Shown here in pieces: positions 26,924 to 35,081 of a DNA stretch of 64,000 bases. Every line of letters starts with the position of its first letter. Position 1 is the first letter of the stretch. The stretch comes from Candidatus Jordarchaeales archaeon (lineage in GTDB: Archaea > Asgardarchaeota > Jordiarchaeia > Jordiarchaeales > Freyrarchaeaceae): assembly GCA_038889235.1 (NCBI GenBank), contig JAWAHN010000002.1, forward strand, positions 354,288-418,287, given 5' to 3'. Below the pieces are notes generated by a model, which saw only the letters and a program-made list of their open reading frames with translations, was not told the DNA's origin and did not search any database. The translations under genes and the position numbers were made by a program.

Positions 26924-28252
26924 CTAAGGTATCTCGATGTACTCATAAGCCTCGGTGACCGAGTCAAAGCAGTAGTGCACTTTCTGGTAGTCTCTCCTAA
27001 ACTCAGCAACCTCTCCCCTCACTTTCTCCGGGTCCTCCCTGTCCCTTATAACTCTCGCTATGAACTCCGCTATCCGCTTCATCTCGCCCTCCTTCATGCC
27101 TATCCTTGTCACCTCGCTGGTTCCCAACCTTATCCCACCGGGGTTAATGTAGCTGCGCCCCGCACTTGTGTCCCAGGGGAGGAGGTTTCTGTTCACAATT
27201 ATACCCGCTCTCTCAAGTAGTCTCTCTATGTCCCCGCCCAACCCCACCTCTCCCTCAAACTCGCTGACGTCCATCACTATTGTGTGCGACTCGGTGAACC
27301 CTTTATGCTTCCCTAACACGTTGAACCCCTCGTCGTGAAGCCATTTAGCTAGGGCTTTCGCGTTCCTGATGACCTGGCCAGCATATTCTCTCCCATACTT
27401 CATGAACTCGGCCAATGCTATCGCCAGCGCCGCGACGTTGTGGAGGTGGTGGTTGCTCGTCAACCCCGGGAAAACCGCCCTCTTAATTGCTTCAGCGTAC
27501 TCTTCCTTTGCTGCTATTAATCCATGTTGCGGGCCAGGTAGGGTTTTATGTGTGCTCATGGACATGACGTCGGCTCCTTCTCTCAAAGGGTCTTGGAAGT
27601 AGCCTGCCGCTATGAGCCCCGCCACGTGCGCCGCGTCGTATGCCACGTAGGCTCCAACGTCCCTAGCCACCTTGGACAGCTCCCTAACTGGGTGAGGGAA
27701 GAGGAAGACCGAGGCGCCGAAGAGCAAGAGCTTGGGTTTAACGCTAACTATTTTCTCAGCCGAGGCTTCAACGTCTATGTTCATCTCCTCCTTATTAAAG
27801 ACGAAGTATTCCACGTTAAGCCCATGAACAGCGCCAGCGGTTCCACCTAAGAAGCGTCCATCCCTAGTCTTGAGGGCGCCGTGACTTATGTGCCCACCAT
27901 TCGGTATGGAGAGAGCCATCATAGTGTCCCCGGGCCTCGTAAAAGCTGTGTAGACTGCTAGGTTCGCCACGACGCCGCTCACAGGGCGTACATCCACGAA
28001 CTCGGCTCTGAAAAGCTTCTTCGCAAGCTCGATACATATGAGTTCAACCTCATCTATGTACTTGCAGCCCGCGTAGACGCGCTCTCCTGGCCACCCTTCA
28101 GCATACCTGTGAGCAAAATCGCAGAGCAGCGCTTCACGAACGGCGGGACTTGTCACATTCTCGCTAGCTATAAGGGGAATGCACTCCCTGAAAAACGAAT
28201 GGTGCTGCTTCATCAAGCTCCTCACTTTTGCATATGCCTCGTCAGGGTTCAA
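26924..28252 (-). CDS. glyA: Serine hydroxymethyltransferase
   Basis: PLP enzyme exchanging serine and glycine with a pterin one-carbon carrier. About 442 residues. Seen: LIASENVTSPAV, YAEGWPGERVYAGC, the PLP-lysine region STHKTLPGPQHG and NPGGIRLGTSEVT. The chosen start is TTG 28252, 7 nt behind GGGAGG; TTG 28267 is the longest alternative. The pterin is probably a tetrahydromethanopterin-like carrier as in many archaea, but that is not visible here. Confidence 0.95.
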   Translation of the reverse strand: MNPDEAYAKVRSLMKQHHSFFRECIPLIASENVTSPAVREALLCDFAHRYAEGWPGERVYAGCKYIDEVELICIELAKKLFRAEFVDVRPVSGVVANLAVYTAFTRPGDTMMALSIPNGGHISHGALKTRDGRFLGGTAGAVHGLNVEYFVFNKEEMNIDVEASAEKIVSVKPKLLLFGASVFLFPHPVRELSKVARDVGAYVAYDAAHVAGLIAAGYFQDPLREGADVMSMSTHKTLPGPQHGLIAAKEEYAEAIKRAVFPGLTSNHHLHNVAALAIALAEFMKYGREYAGQVIRNAKALAKWLHDEGFNVLGKHKGFTESHTIVMDVSEFEGEVGLGGDIERLLERAGIIVNRNLLPWDTSAGRSYINPGGIRLGTSEVTRIGMKEGEMKRIAEFIARVIRDREDPEKVRGEVAEFRRDYQKVHYCFDSVTEAYEYIEIP

Positions 28253-28296
28253 TGTTAAACCTCCCAATAGACAATATCAGTTTCTGCAAGAAGCTG

Positions 28297-28304
28297 TATA
28301 TTTA
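28297..28304 (-). promoter_or_regulatory. Putative TATA box for glyA
   Basis: TATATTTA on the plus strand (TAAATATA in the glyA direction), 30-45 bp before the glyA start, giving a near-leaderless or short-leader transcript. Confidence 0.4.
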
Positions 28305-28317
28305 CCAAAAAATAACC

Positions 28318-28326
28318 TTTATAAAA
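28318..28326 (+). promoter_or_regulatory. Putative TATA box for the membrane protein gene
   Basis: TTTATAAAA about 50 bp before the ATG at 28376, in a well-formed AT-rich setting; the expected start of transcription is near 28348. It is back to back with the glyA element. Confidence 0.45.
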
Positions 28327-28375
28327 ATTGTTTTGCGTTATAAAGCAGGAGACGGGGGATAAGGTAGGGGGATAA

Positions 28376-29449
28376 ATGAGCGCTCTTTATTTGAAGCGTC
28401 GCCTGTTACTTGTGTTGCTCGGAGTATGGAACGCTGAAGTGGTTTCCATGGGGACTTTCTTCTACGAGTTCGCACACCCATCGAACATCTTCGTCACATT
28501 CATGTACTACGCACTCCACTTTCTGATAATAGAAGACTTGTACTCCCGCTTTAAACTAACCTACCGTGACCTGCTCCTAATAGGTATAATCTTCGGCCTT
28601 CTCGAAGAGGGGGTTCTAACTTTAACGTTCTACATGCCTGTAACCGAGTGGCTTAAAGCCGGCTACGGGCGCTTCTTCGGAATAAACACGGTTTGGGCAA
28701 CATTCCTAACATTCTTCCACGCTGTGTACACTATAACACTAACGTTCATGATAGTTGATAGGTTCTTTCCGAGAAGCTTCACTCCCTTCTTAAACAAGAA
28801 GACGTACGTTCCAGTTATAGCCTACCTCTTGGTGCTCTACTCAGGCAACCCACTCCACGTGGTTTCCGTCGTACTACCCTCTCAACTACACTTTAACTTC
28901 AAGCCTAGGCTGGAAGCTCTACTCATAGTGGCATCCTTAATTGTGATACTGACACTCATAACAGTCAGACGTGTTAGGAGGACGTTGAACTTCAAAGACG
29001 AAGCAGCCGCCCACCCGTCGCCCCCAAGCAGACGCCTGTTAGTCTCAGACGCCACCATAGTCCTACTAATGTCGGCACTCTGGTGGATTCCCTACATGTA
29101 CAGTTATGAGGGGTTCCCCGAACTGCTAGCTTTGGTCTACGTGCTCGCTCTAGCCACCTTGTTTCCATCCGCCTTCACATGGTACGTTAAGCGAAAGGGT
29201 GGGCTTAGCGAGAAAAGAATAATGGTCGTAACTGCGTCGATAATCTCGTTTTACGTGTCTCTTAGCGCGTACTGCTACTTCCTTTCACACGACTACATTT
29301 CGGTGGTAGTCGTACTGATCACCCTTATATTAGAACTCGAAATTGCGCTCAAGCGGCCGGTGCTAATCAACTTCCTCTCACTCGTAGGGAGAAAAGCTGC
29401 TTCAGTGGTGAAAAAGGAAGCCAGACCGCTGGAAGAATCCCAAGATTAG
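28376..29449 (+). CDS. Polytopic membrane protein, unknown
   Basis: 357 residues with about eight to ten hydrophobic helices and a basic cytoplasmic loop (VRRVRRTLNFKDEA) in the middle. Two membrane-embedded motifs are reminiscent of intramembrane metalloproteases: FGLLEEGVL (paired Glu) near residue 75 and FFHAVYT near residue 120; the match to CPBP/PrsW families is weak and a third motif is not clear. Its neighbours are glyA and the ubiquitin-like cluster. No function can be assigned. Confidence 0.7.
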   Translation: MSALYLKRRLLLVLLGVWNAEVVSMGTFFYEFAHPSNIFVTFMYYALHFLIIEDLYSRFKLTYRDLLLIGIIFGLLEEGVLTLTFYMPVTEWLKAGYGRFFGINTVWATFLTFFHAVYTITLTFMIVDRFFPRSFTPFLNKKTYVPVIAYLLVLYSGNPLHVVSVVLPSQLHFNFKPRLEALLIVASLIVILTLITVRRVRRTLNFKDEAAAHPSPPSRRLLVSDATIVLLMSALWWIPYMYSYEGFPELLALVYVLALATLFPSAFTWYVKRKGGLSEKRIMVVTASIISFYVSLSAYCYFLSHDYISVVVVLITLILELEIALKRPVLINFLSLVGRKAASVVKKEARPLEESQD

Positions 29450-29583
29450 TTTAGACGTTACAGAGCTTGGAGAAACTGGTGGAGCATCACACGGTTGCCG
29501 GTGAATCCTCCAATTAACACAAACTCATTTATATCACTGCTCACACTTCCCGGTAACTTGAACCAGAACGAGAAAGACTGCTG

Positions 29584-29745
29584 GTGGGGCTTGGAAGGTT
29601 GCCTTACAGGTTGAAGGAGGTTAAATGCCCAAAATGCGGACATGAATTCCTTAAGGTCCTCCCCGTGGACTGCGAAAAAAGCTCTTTCCTATGTGTCCAC
29701 TGCTACTGGGAGGAGAAAGGCATAAAGACCTCTAGGAAAACTTGA
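29584..29745 (+). CDS. Small zinc-ribbon protein beside the E1 gene
   Basis: About 48-53 residues depending on start (GTG 29584, TTG 29599 or TTG 29611; GGTGGGG at 29583-29589 suits TTG 29599). It has KCPKCGHEF and, 20 residues later, FLCVHCYWEE, a CxxC...CxxC zinc ribbon, followed by a basic tail KGIKTSRKT. The stop lies 14 bp inside the convergent E1-like gene. The reading frame is protein-like throughout. Possible links to the adjacent conjugation system are inference only. Confidence 0.6.
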   Translation: MGLGRLPYRLKEVKCPKCGHEFLKVLPVDCEKSSFLCVHCYWEEKGIKTSRKT

Positions 29746-30727
29746 CTCTTACTTTGATAGGCTTTTCCCTAACTTGGTTGTATACGAAGAGTGTGTCTCC
29801 CTCCTTTACCACTTGCCCCACAACCTCTTCGTCACTCAAAATTTTTGCCGAGTGGACAATCTTTACAGGCTCTCTCAGACCCCATGCGGCTTTCACTCTT
29901 TCCTTGAAGCTTCCAACAGTCTCATCTGGGTCAAGCGCGAACTCAACACCCCTAGTGGCGTATTCCTCTCCACACACCACGCACTTCGGATTTCTCTCTA
30001 GCTCGACTAGAGTGAACGAGCCACTCAACCCGTCATAAAAGAGGTACCCGTTAAATGGTTTAACTCCCAGTAAAACTTTAACGGTTTCCTGCGCCTGTAT
30101 CCCCCCTACCACGCAGCTGACCGTCACGACAGCAGGCGTCCACTCTTTGATACCTGTGTTCGCAGCTCTCCTCCTCTCTCCGGCGGGAGTGCATTCCTGC
30201 GCCAGCCTTTCTTTCGAAACAAGTGGCTGACACTCGAGACATGGCGTAACATATGGTACTACAACTTGGACATTACCCCACCATCCGTAAATTCCGCCGT
30301 GGATTAACGGCTTCTCCATTTCTATAGCTAGTGAATTTAGCCATCGTCTGGCTTCTAACGTGTCGAGCCCATCCACTATCACGTCACACCTCTTATACTC
30401 GCTCTTTGGAACCTCGGCTATGTCCCTGGGGAACGCTTTGACCGCCACGTCCGGGTTCACCTTGCTGAGGAAATCCGCAGCAGCCTCAGCCTTGTTACGC
30501 CCTACGTCGCTCTCCCTGAAAAGGAGCTGCCTGTTAAGGTTAGAGACTTCTACAACATCGTAGTCGGCTAAGACTAGCTCCCCTACGCCTACCATCGCTA
30601 GGTTTAACGCTACGACAGAACCTAGGGCACCCACTCCGGCAATGAAAACCCTCGAACACCTAATCTTTTCCTGGTTCCATCCTTCAATGAGACGCTGTCT
30701 GTGATACCTTTCTTCCTCGCCCGACAA
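29732..30727 (-). CDS. E1-like ubiquitin-activating enzyme
   Basis: 331 residues, ThiF/MoeB/E1 superfamily. The adenylation domain shows GVGALG at 31-36, LADYD at 53-57, SNLNRQ at 62-67 and VDGLD at 118-122, with zinc cysteines C163/C166 (CLEC) and C249/C252 (CVVC). A candidate thioester Cys179 sits in QECTPAGERR, like the CT motif of eukaryotic E1 enzymes. After the second zinc pair, residues about 262-331 look like an extra beta-grasp/ubiquitin-fold domain (SFKERVKAAWGL, KEGDTLFVYNQ), the place where eukaryotic E1s bind E2. It ends the operon RING-Ub-E2-E1, 12 bp after E2. A MoeB/ThiF role is less likely given E2 and RING neighbours. Confidence 0.9.
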   Translation of the reverse strand: MSGEEERYHRQRLIEGWNQEKIRCSRVFIAGVGALGSVVALNLAMVGVGELVLADYDVVEVSNLNRQLLFRESDVGRNKAEAAADFLSKVNPDVAVKAFPRDIAEVPKSEYKRCDVIVDGLDTLEARRWLNSLAIEMEKPLIHGGIYGWWGNVQVVVPYVTPCLECQPLVSKERLAQECTPAGERRRAANTGIKEWTPAVVTVSCVVGGIQAQETVKVLLGVKPFNGYLFYDGLSGSFTLVELERNPKCVVCGEEYATRGVEFALDPDETVGSFKERVKAAWGLREPVKIVHSAKILSDEEVVGQVVKEGDTLFVYNQVREKPIKVRVKFS

Positions 30728-30739
30728 CCCGTGACCCCT

Positions 30740-31153
30740 CTACGTTCGGGAAACTCTCTCCCACATTGCGTACTTTTTCACCCACTCTCTTGCTTTCGCC
30801 TCGAACTTCTTCTTGTCCTTAAGCATTTGATTCGCCGCTTCAGTGTTAAGGGGGGAGTGCGGATTCGGAAAATTAAGGAGTGCACGCAAAGCCTCTATTA
30901 CTCCAACTATTGTAATATTTGGCGTCCAATCTTTTCCAAGTATTCCTATACACACCTCGGTTCCTTTCACGTTAGGATGCCATATTGGAGTGTTCCACTG
31001 CACTTTCGGAGGCTTGAAGGGATAATCTCTAGGTATAAAAATCTCTATCTCGAAAACTCCTCCATCGTACAGTCCAGTTCCTAGTATCACACCCTTCCAA
31101 TGCGTGAGGTTGCCCTCTACAGGCTTAAAGGTCGGCTCCTCTTTCTCCAGCAT
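30740..31153 (-). CDS. E2-like ubiquitin-conjugating enzyme (UBC fold)
   Basis: 137 residues from ATG 31153. UBC landmarks: DYPFKPPK at 43-50, HPN at 59-61, catalytic Cys68 in VCIGILGKDWTP, the PNP turn at 96-98 and a C-terminal helix AREWVKKYAM nearly identical in pattern to UbcH5. The frame stays open upstream, encoding LTDEQFTARLVYEAQ, which matches the first helix of E2s, but no ATG/GTG/TTG is available there. A start at ATA 31199-31201 (7 nt after AAGGGGGG), or GTG 31219-31221 with one extra G in the G6 tract (31209-31214), would restore it. ATG 31153 has a GAGG at 5 nt and may still be used. Confidence 0.92.
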   Translation of the reverse strand: MLEKEEPTFKPVEGNLTHWKGVILGTGLYDGGVFEIEIFIPRDYPFKPPKVQWNTPIWHPNVKGTEVCIGILGKDWTPNITIVGVIEALRALLNFPNPHSPLNTEAANQMLKDKKKFEAKAREWVKKYAMWERVSRT

Positions 31154-31217
31154 TTGTGCCTCGTAGACTAGACGCGCAGTGAATTGTTCATCGGTAAGTA
31201 TCTTCCAGCCCCCCTTG

Positions 31218-31454
31218 TCACCATCCGCCTGTGGTTCGAACGATCACGTAGAGCTTGTCGCCATCCTCAACCCCCAACTCGCCGAGGGTCTTATCGTCGT
31301 CCACCTGGTACCCTCTAAACGCGATGGCTATGACGTCCTCGGAAACCTTCTTTCTCTTTGCAACCTCCTTTTTAAGCTGTTTCACATAGGTGTCAGGCTT
31401 GACTTCCAACTCCCAAGCATCGCCACCTATCGCCGAGACAACCTTTACCTTCAA
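31218..31454 (-). CDS. Ubiquitin-like modifier protein
   Basis: 78 residues, beta-grasp: strands MKVKVVSAIGG and AWELEVKP, helix VKQLKKEVAKRKKV, AFRGYQVDDDKTLGEL (matching the AGKQLEDGRTLSDY segment of ubiquitin) and GDKLYVIVR. The C-terminus is RTTGGW: a diglycine at 76-77 followed by one Trp, so it is a precursor requiring removal of a single residue before E1 activation. It lies between the RING-like and E2 genes. Similarity to eukaryotic ubiquitin is greater than for SAMP/MoaD/ThiS proteins, which usually end exactly at GG. Confidence 0.92.
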   Translation of the reverse strand: MKVKVVSAIGGDAWELEVKPDTYVKQLKKEVAKRKKVSEDVIAIAFRGYQVDDDKTLGELGVEDGDKLYVIVRTTGGW

Positions 31455-31471
31455 CCTTCACCCTCCAAACA

Positions 31472-31702
31472 TTAAGCCTTTAAAACATCCCTTTCTTTAA
31501 GACTCTTCTTACAGTTGGGGCATAAAGCTTTCACCTTCAGCCACTCCAGAAAGTGGCTTCTATGCCCTATGGCGCCACAGAAAGGACATGCGAGTATGTC
31601 CTCGCTCGGTTTGACCTCACAGAGACACACAACGCACTTTCGATCCCAAAACCACTCTGCAACCACTTTTTTGGTTACCGTGAAGCGGTGCACCAGGAAC
31701 AC
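31472..31702 (-). CDS. Small RING-finger-like protein, candidate E3
   Basis: 76 residues. Metal ligands in order: C23-x2-C26, C39-x2-C42, H47-x2-H50, C61-x2-C64. The pair spacing fits a cross-braced two-zinc RING-type domain, and the W54 to CPNC segment resembles the RING E2-binding helix. The ligand order C4-H2-C2 differs from the classical C3HC4 and C3H2C3 orders. GTG start with no good SD. First gene of the operon RING-Ub-E2-E1. E3 function is inferred from the neighbourhood and from equivalent operons known in Caldiarchaeum. Confidence 0.85.
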   Translation of the reverse strand: MFLVHRFTVTKKVVAEWFWDRKCVVCLCEVKPSEDILACPFCGAIGHRSHFLEWLKVKALCPNCKKSLKERDVLKA

Positions 31703-31738
31703 CGGAGGAATTTTTCAGGATTAATGAGAGAGAAAGTT

Positions 31739-31747
31739 CTAAAATTT
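31739..31747 (-). promoter_or_regulatory. Putative TATA box for the RING-Ub-E2-E1 operon
   Basis: AAATTTTAG in the operon direction, about 40 bp before the GTG start, in the 83-bp gap after the Roadblock-like gene. It implies a leader of about 15 nt. Confidence 0.35.
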
Positions 31748-31785
31748 CTTCTGGAAAAACAATTCACCCAAAACTGAAACGTTGC

Positions 31786-32160
31786 CTACATCATCTGCTC
31801 TTGAGTCTTTTGTTCGGCAAGCTTGTCGAGAACGTATAGTATTGACAGGGCGTTTATCCGCCCTCTAAGGTTTGCTATCGCTATCTTGGTGAGTAATGGG
31901 TTTTTCGGAGAAGCAAGGACGAGTGTTCTATCGGTCACTTTCATTAGAAAGCTGCCGTCATCGTGAACTTCGTCCCCCACCTTCATCTTGTTTAAGGAGA
32001 CGTTCCTGTATTTTTTAAGGAGTTCAAGTATGTCCTCTATCTTCCCCTTGACAGCCCATATCCTGAAGCTCTCATCCATTATTGCTATGGCTGAGAGGGA
32101 GATGCTCCCAACGTTTAACTCGACAAGTCTAATAAACTCCTCTAGTTCATCCTCGTGCAA
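31786..32160 (-). CDS. Roadblock/LC7-like small protein
   Basis: 124 residues. Predicted pattern beta-alpha-beta: SLSAIAIMDESFRIWAVKG, then GSFLMKVTDRTLVLAS and NPLLTKIAIANLRGRI, resembling Roadblock-domain proteins that regulate small GTPases; the match is by pattern and not certain. TTG start behind GGAGGTG. It lies 83 bp upstream of the ubiquitin-like operon in the same direction, so it may be co-transcribed. C-terminal Gln-rich tail (EQKTQEQMM). Confidence 0.5.
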   Translation of the reverse strand: MHEDELEEFIRLVELNVGSISLSAIAIMDESFRIWAVKGKIEDILELLKKYRNVSLNKMKVGDEVHDDGSFLMKVTDRTLVLASPKNPLLTKIAIANLRGRINALSILYVLDKLAEQKTQEQMM

Positions 32161-32402
32161 AAGTCCACCTCCATGCGCCAGGGTCCAGAGACCACTCTGT
32201 GAGTACCAGAACTTTAACCATTAGTATTTCACTAGTATTTTAGGGGGGCTCTCGATTACATGTAATCGAGAAGGAAAATAAATCTTCTAACAAAACCATA
32301 TCCACCATTACTTGAACCTGTGAGGATATTCGAAATGTCTCCTGCAGTTTTTAGCTCGGTTAAAAGGCCCGGTTAAACCTGCCCATCTCTCGTGGCCTTC
32401 AC

Positions 32403-32561
32403 CTACTTCGCATACTTTTCAGGTCTTTCGTCAAACATCTTCTTGCATCCTGGCGCACAGAAGTAGTACGTCTTCCCTTTATACGTGCTCTTCCACCTAG
32501 CTTTTTCGACATCAACCTCCATTCCGCATACAGGATCCACAGTTTTACCCACACTCTTCAC
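32403..32561 (-). CDS. YHS-domain protein associated with copper ATPase
   Basis: 52 residues: [16 protein letters not shown], then [17 protein letters not shown], the metal-binding YHS motif with Cys in CGM and FCxxGC. GTG start overlapping the copA stop (GTGA), so it is translationally coupled to copA. Such domains often are fused to or travel with copper P-type ATPases and probably bind copper in the cytoplasm or deliver it to the pump. Confidence 0.88.
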   Translation of the reverse strand: MKSVGKTVDPVCGMEVDVEKARWKSTYKGKTYYFCAPGCKKMFDERPEKYAK

Positions 32562-34912
32562 CTCCACTTCTTCAGGTTTGCTTTCTTAAGGAGGAGCGAG
32601 TTGAAAACCACGGTGACAGAGCTCAAAGACATTATCGCAGCTGCTAAAACTGGGGGCAAAAGAAGGGGATAAAGAACGCCGGCTGCAATCGGTATTGCCG
32701 CCACATTGTAGATGAAAGCCCAGAAAAGGTTCTGTTTAACTTTGCTCACAGTCTTCCTACTCAACCTGACCGCTGCAACCACATCCCTCAAATCGCGTTT
32801 TACGAGTACTATGTCACCTGTTTCGATAGCTATGTCTGTGCCCGAACCCACAGCTATCCCCAAATCCGCTTGGGCGAGGGCGGGTGCATCGTTCACACCG
32901 TCGCCGACCATAGCTACGACAAACCCTTCGTCTTGGAGCCGTTTCACCTCGCGCGCCTTATCCTCGGGTAGGACCTCACTAAGTACGTGTTCTATTCCCA
33001 CCTGTCTAGCTACAGCTAAAGCAGCCCTTCGGTTATCACCTGTGAGCATGGCGACCTTCAACCCCATGAATTTGAGCTCCCGTACCGCTTCAGCCGCATG
33101 CTCCAGCAGAGTGTCGGCCAACGCTATCAAACCTTTAACCTGCCCATCTTCTGCAACAAACAAAACTGTTTTTCCTTCGCTTTCAAGCTTCTCGGCTTCT
33201 CTTTCAAGCCACTCGTTCAGTTCCACTCCTTCCAGCATTTTCCTGTTACCCACCACTACTGTTTTCCCATTAACTTTGGCCACTACTCCTCTTCCAGGGT
33301 AAGCCTTAAACTCCTTCGCTTCGGGGACGTTGACTCCCTCCCTCGCAGCCTTATCCACTATTGCTTTTGCCAGCGGGTGCTCAGACCCCCTTTCAGCTGC
33401 CGCCGCTATTTCGAGCACGTCCCCTACCACGTCAGTTACTTCCGGCTTCCCCTTTGTCAACGTTCCAGTCTTGTCGAATATTACAAAGTTCACCTTACAT
33501 GCTTTTTCTAGGGCTTCACCGCTCTTTATCAGGATCCCGTTTTCAGCCCCCTTACCCATGCCCACGACTATGGCTGTAGGCGTGGCGAGACCTAGGGCGC
33601 ATGGGCAGGAAATTACAAGAACCGCTACCACGATCAGGAGGGCAAAATTCAGGGATTTCCCTCCTATGAACACCCAGTAGAGGAAAGATGAGAGAGCTGC
33701 AAGAAGCACCAGTGGGACGAAGACAGATGCCACCTTGTCCGCTATCCTTTGCACAGGAGCTTTCGAGCTTTGAGCCTCTTCCACTAGGTTTATGATGCGA
33801 GAGAGCATAGTGTCCCTGCCAACCCTGAGTGCCTCAACTATGAGCACACCGTCCAAGTTTATCGTCGAACCTATAACATGGTCGCCGGGCTTTTTCTCGG
33901 CAGGCATAGATTCCCCAGTTATCATTGACTCGTCAACTGACGAATATCCATCTCTGACAACGCCGTCAACGGGGATTTTTTCACCCGGCCTAACCACGAG
34001 AAGATCCCCAACAGCAACCTCCTCCACTAGGACCTCTACCTCTGCTCCATCACGTAGAACAACAGCCTTTTCTGCTTGTAACTGCATTAGCTTTTTCACC
34101 GATTCTCCTGTTCTCCTCTTAGCTGCACCCTCTAACAGCTTTCCTAGCGACACAAAGACTATTATTAGGGCTGCAGTATCATAGTAAATGGGGCCGTGTG
34201 TCACAAACGTAGCTAGCACGCTGTGAAAGTACGCAACAGAGGTACCCATAGCTATCAACACATCCATGTTCGCGCTCCTATTTTTGAGCGAATAATAACT
34301 TCCCTTATAGTAACGGTAGCCTCCAATGGACTGCACCAGGGTTGCAAGGAGAAAGAGGACTAGTGGGCTACTCAGCATTTCAGGTGGTTGAAAGGGGAGA
34401 AAATCCGTGCTGCCTATGACGAGAGGAATTGTGAGCGCGAAAATGAACGCGAAGGTAACTTTCTGCATCTTAAGAGCTTTAGCAGCCTCCTCCTCAGAGT
34501 ACTCTTCAACCACACTGTAACCCGCCTTTTTGACCGCACGCCTCAAATCCGACAGCTTTGCTGGATAAGTGTACACGACCGTGGCGCTCTCCGTTCCCAA
34601 GTTTACTTCGGCTGAGAGAACCCCTTCAACGCTAAGCAAGGCGCCCTCCACCGCTTTAACGCAGGCCGCGCAGTGCATTCCTCTGATCTTCAATCGAGCT
34701 TTCTCCTTTCTGACGTCATAACCCGCTTTCCTGATTTGTGCAACTATATCTCTCAAGTTAACCTTCGACTCGTCATAAGTGACCGCTGCTCTCCCTTCAA
34801 CAAAGCTAACCTCAACGCTGTGAACGCCGTCCATGCTTCGTAGAGCGTTTTCCACCGATAGGGCACAGGCCGCGCAATGCATGCCCTCTATGAAAATCTT
34901 CTCGTTTCTCAT
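32558..34912 (-). CDS. copA: Copper-exporting P1B-type ATPase
   Basis: About 784 residues. Two N-terminal heavy-metal-associated domains, each with GMHCAAC; eight membrane helices; the TGES actuator loop; the CPC motif in [13 protein letters not shown], specific for Cu+/Ag+ pumps; the phosphorylation site DKTGTLTKG; and [13 protein letters not shown] 34912 is preferred; GTG 34921 adds three residues. It exports cytosolic Cu+. The downstream YHS gene overlaps it by 4 bp. Confidence 0.96.
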   Translation of the reverse strand: MRNEKIFIEGMHCAACALSVENALRSMDGVHSVEVSFVEGRAAVTYDESKVNLRDIVAQIRKAGYDVRKEKARLKIRGMHCAACVKAVEGALLSVEGVLSAEVNLGTESATVVYTYPAKLSDLRRAVKKAGYSVVEEYSEEEAAKALKMQKVTFAFIFALTIPLVIGSTDFLPFQPPEMLSSPLVLFLLATLVQSIGGYRYYKGSYYSLKNRSANMDVLIAMGTSVAYFHSVLATFVTHGPIYYDTAALIIVFVSLGKLLEGAAKRRTGESVKKLMQLQAEKAVVLRDGAEVEVLVEEVAVGDLLVVRPGEKIPVDGVVRDGYSSVDESMITGESMPAEKKPGDHVIGSTINLDGVLIVEALRVGRDTMLSRIINLVEEAQSSKAPVQRIADKVASVFVPLVLLAALSSFLYWVFIGGKSLNFALLIVVAVLVISCPCALGLATPTAIVVGMGKGAENGILIKSGEALEKACKVNFVIFDKTGTLTKGKPEVTDVVGDVLEIAAAAERGSEHPLAKAIVDKAAREGVNVPEAKEFKAYPGRGVVAKVNGKTVVVGNRKMLEGVELNEWLEREAEKLESEGKTVLFVAEDGQVKGLIALADTLLEHAAEAVRELKFMGLKVAMLTGDNRRAALAVARQVGIEHVLSEVLPEDKAREVKRLQDEGFVVAMVGDGVNDAPALAQADLGIAVGSGTDIAIETGDIVLVKRDLRDVVAAVRLSRKTVSKVKQNLFWAFIYNVAAIPIAAGVLYPLLLPPVLAAAIMSLSSVTVVFNSLLLKKANLKKWR

Positions 34913-35081
34913 CAAAATCACTGAAGAAAATTTTCACAATTCTTAGACAAGTCCTAATAAATTAATGTTTTCTCTAGGTTGTGACATGCAGCTGGCGACA
35001 GAGGATTAAAGCGGGCTAAACGCTTTAATAACAGGAGACTGGAGACGAATATTTAGGCGCTCGTTACATGAGAAGGGGAGG

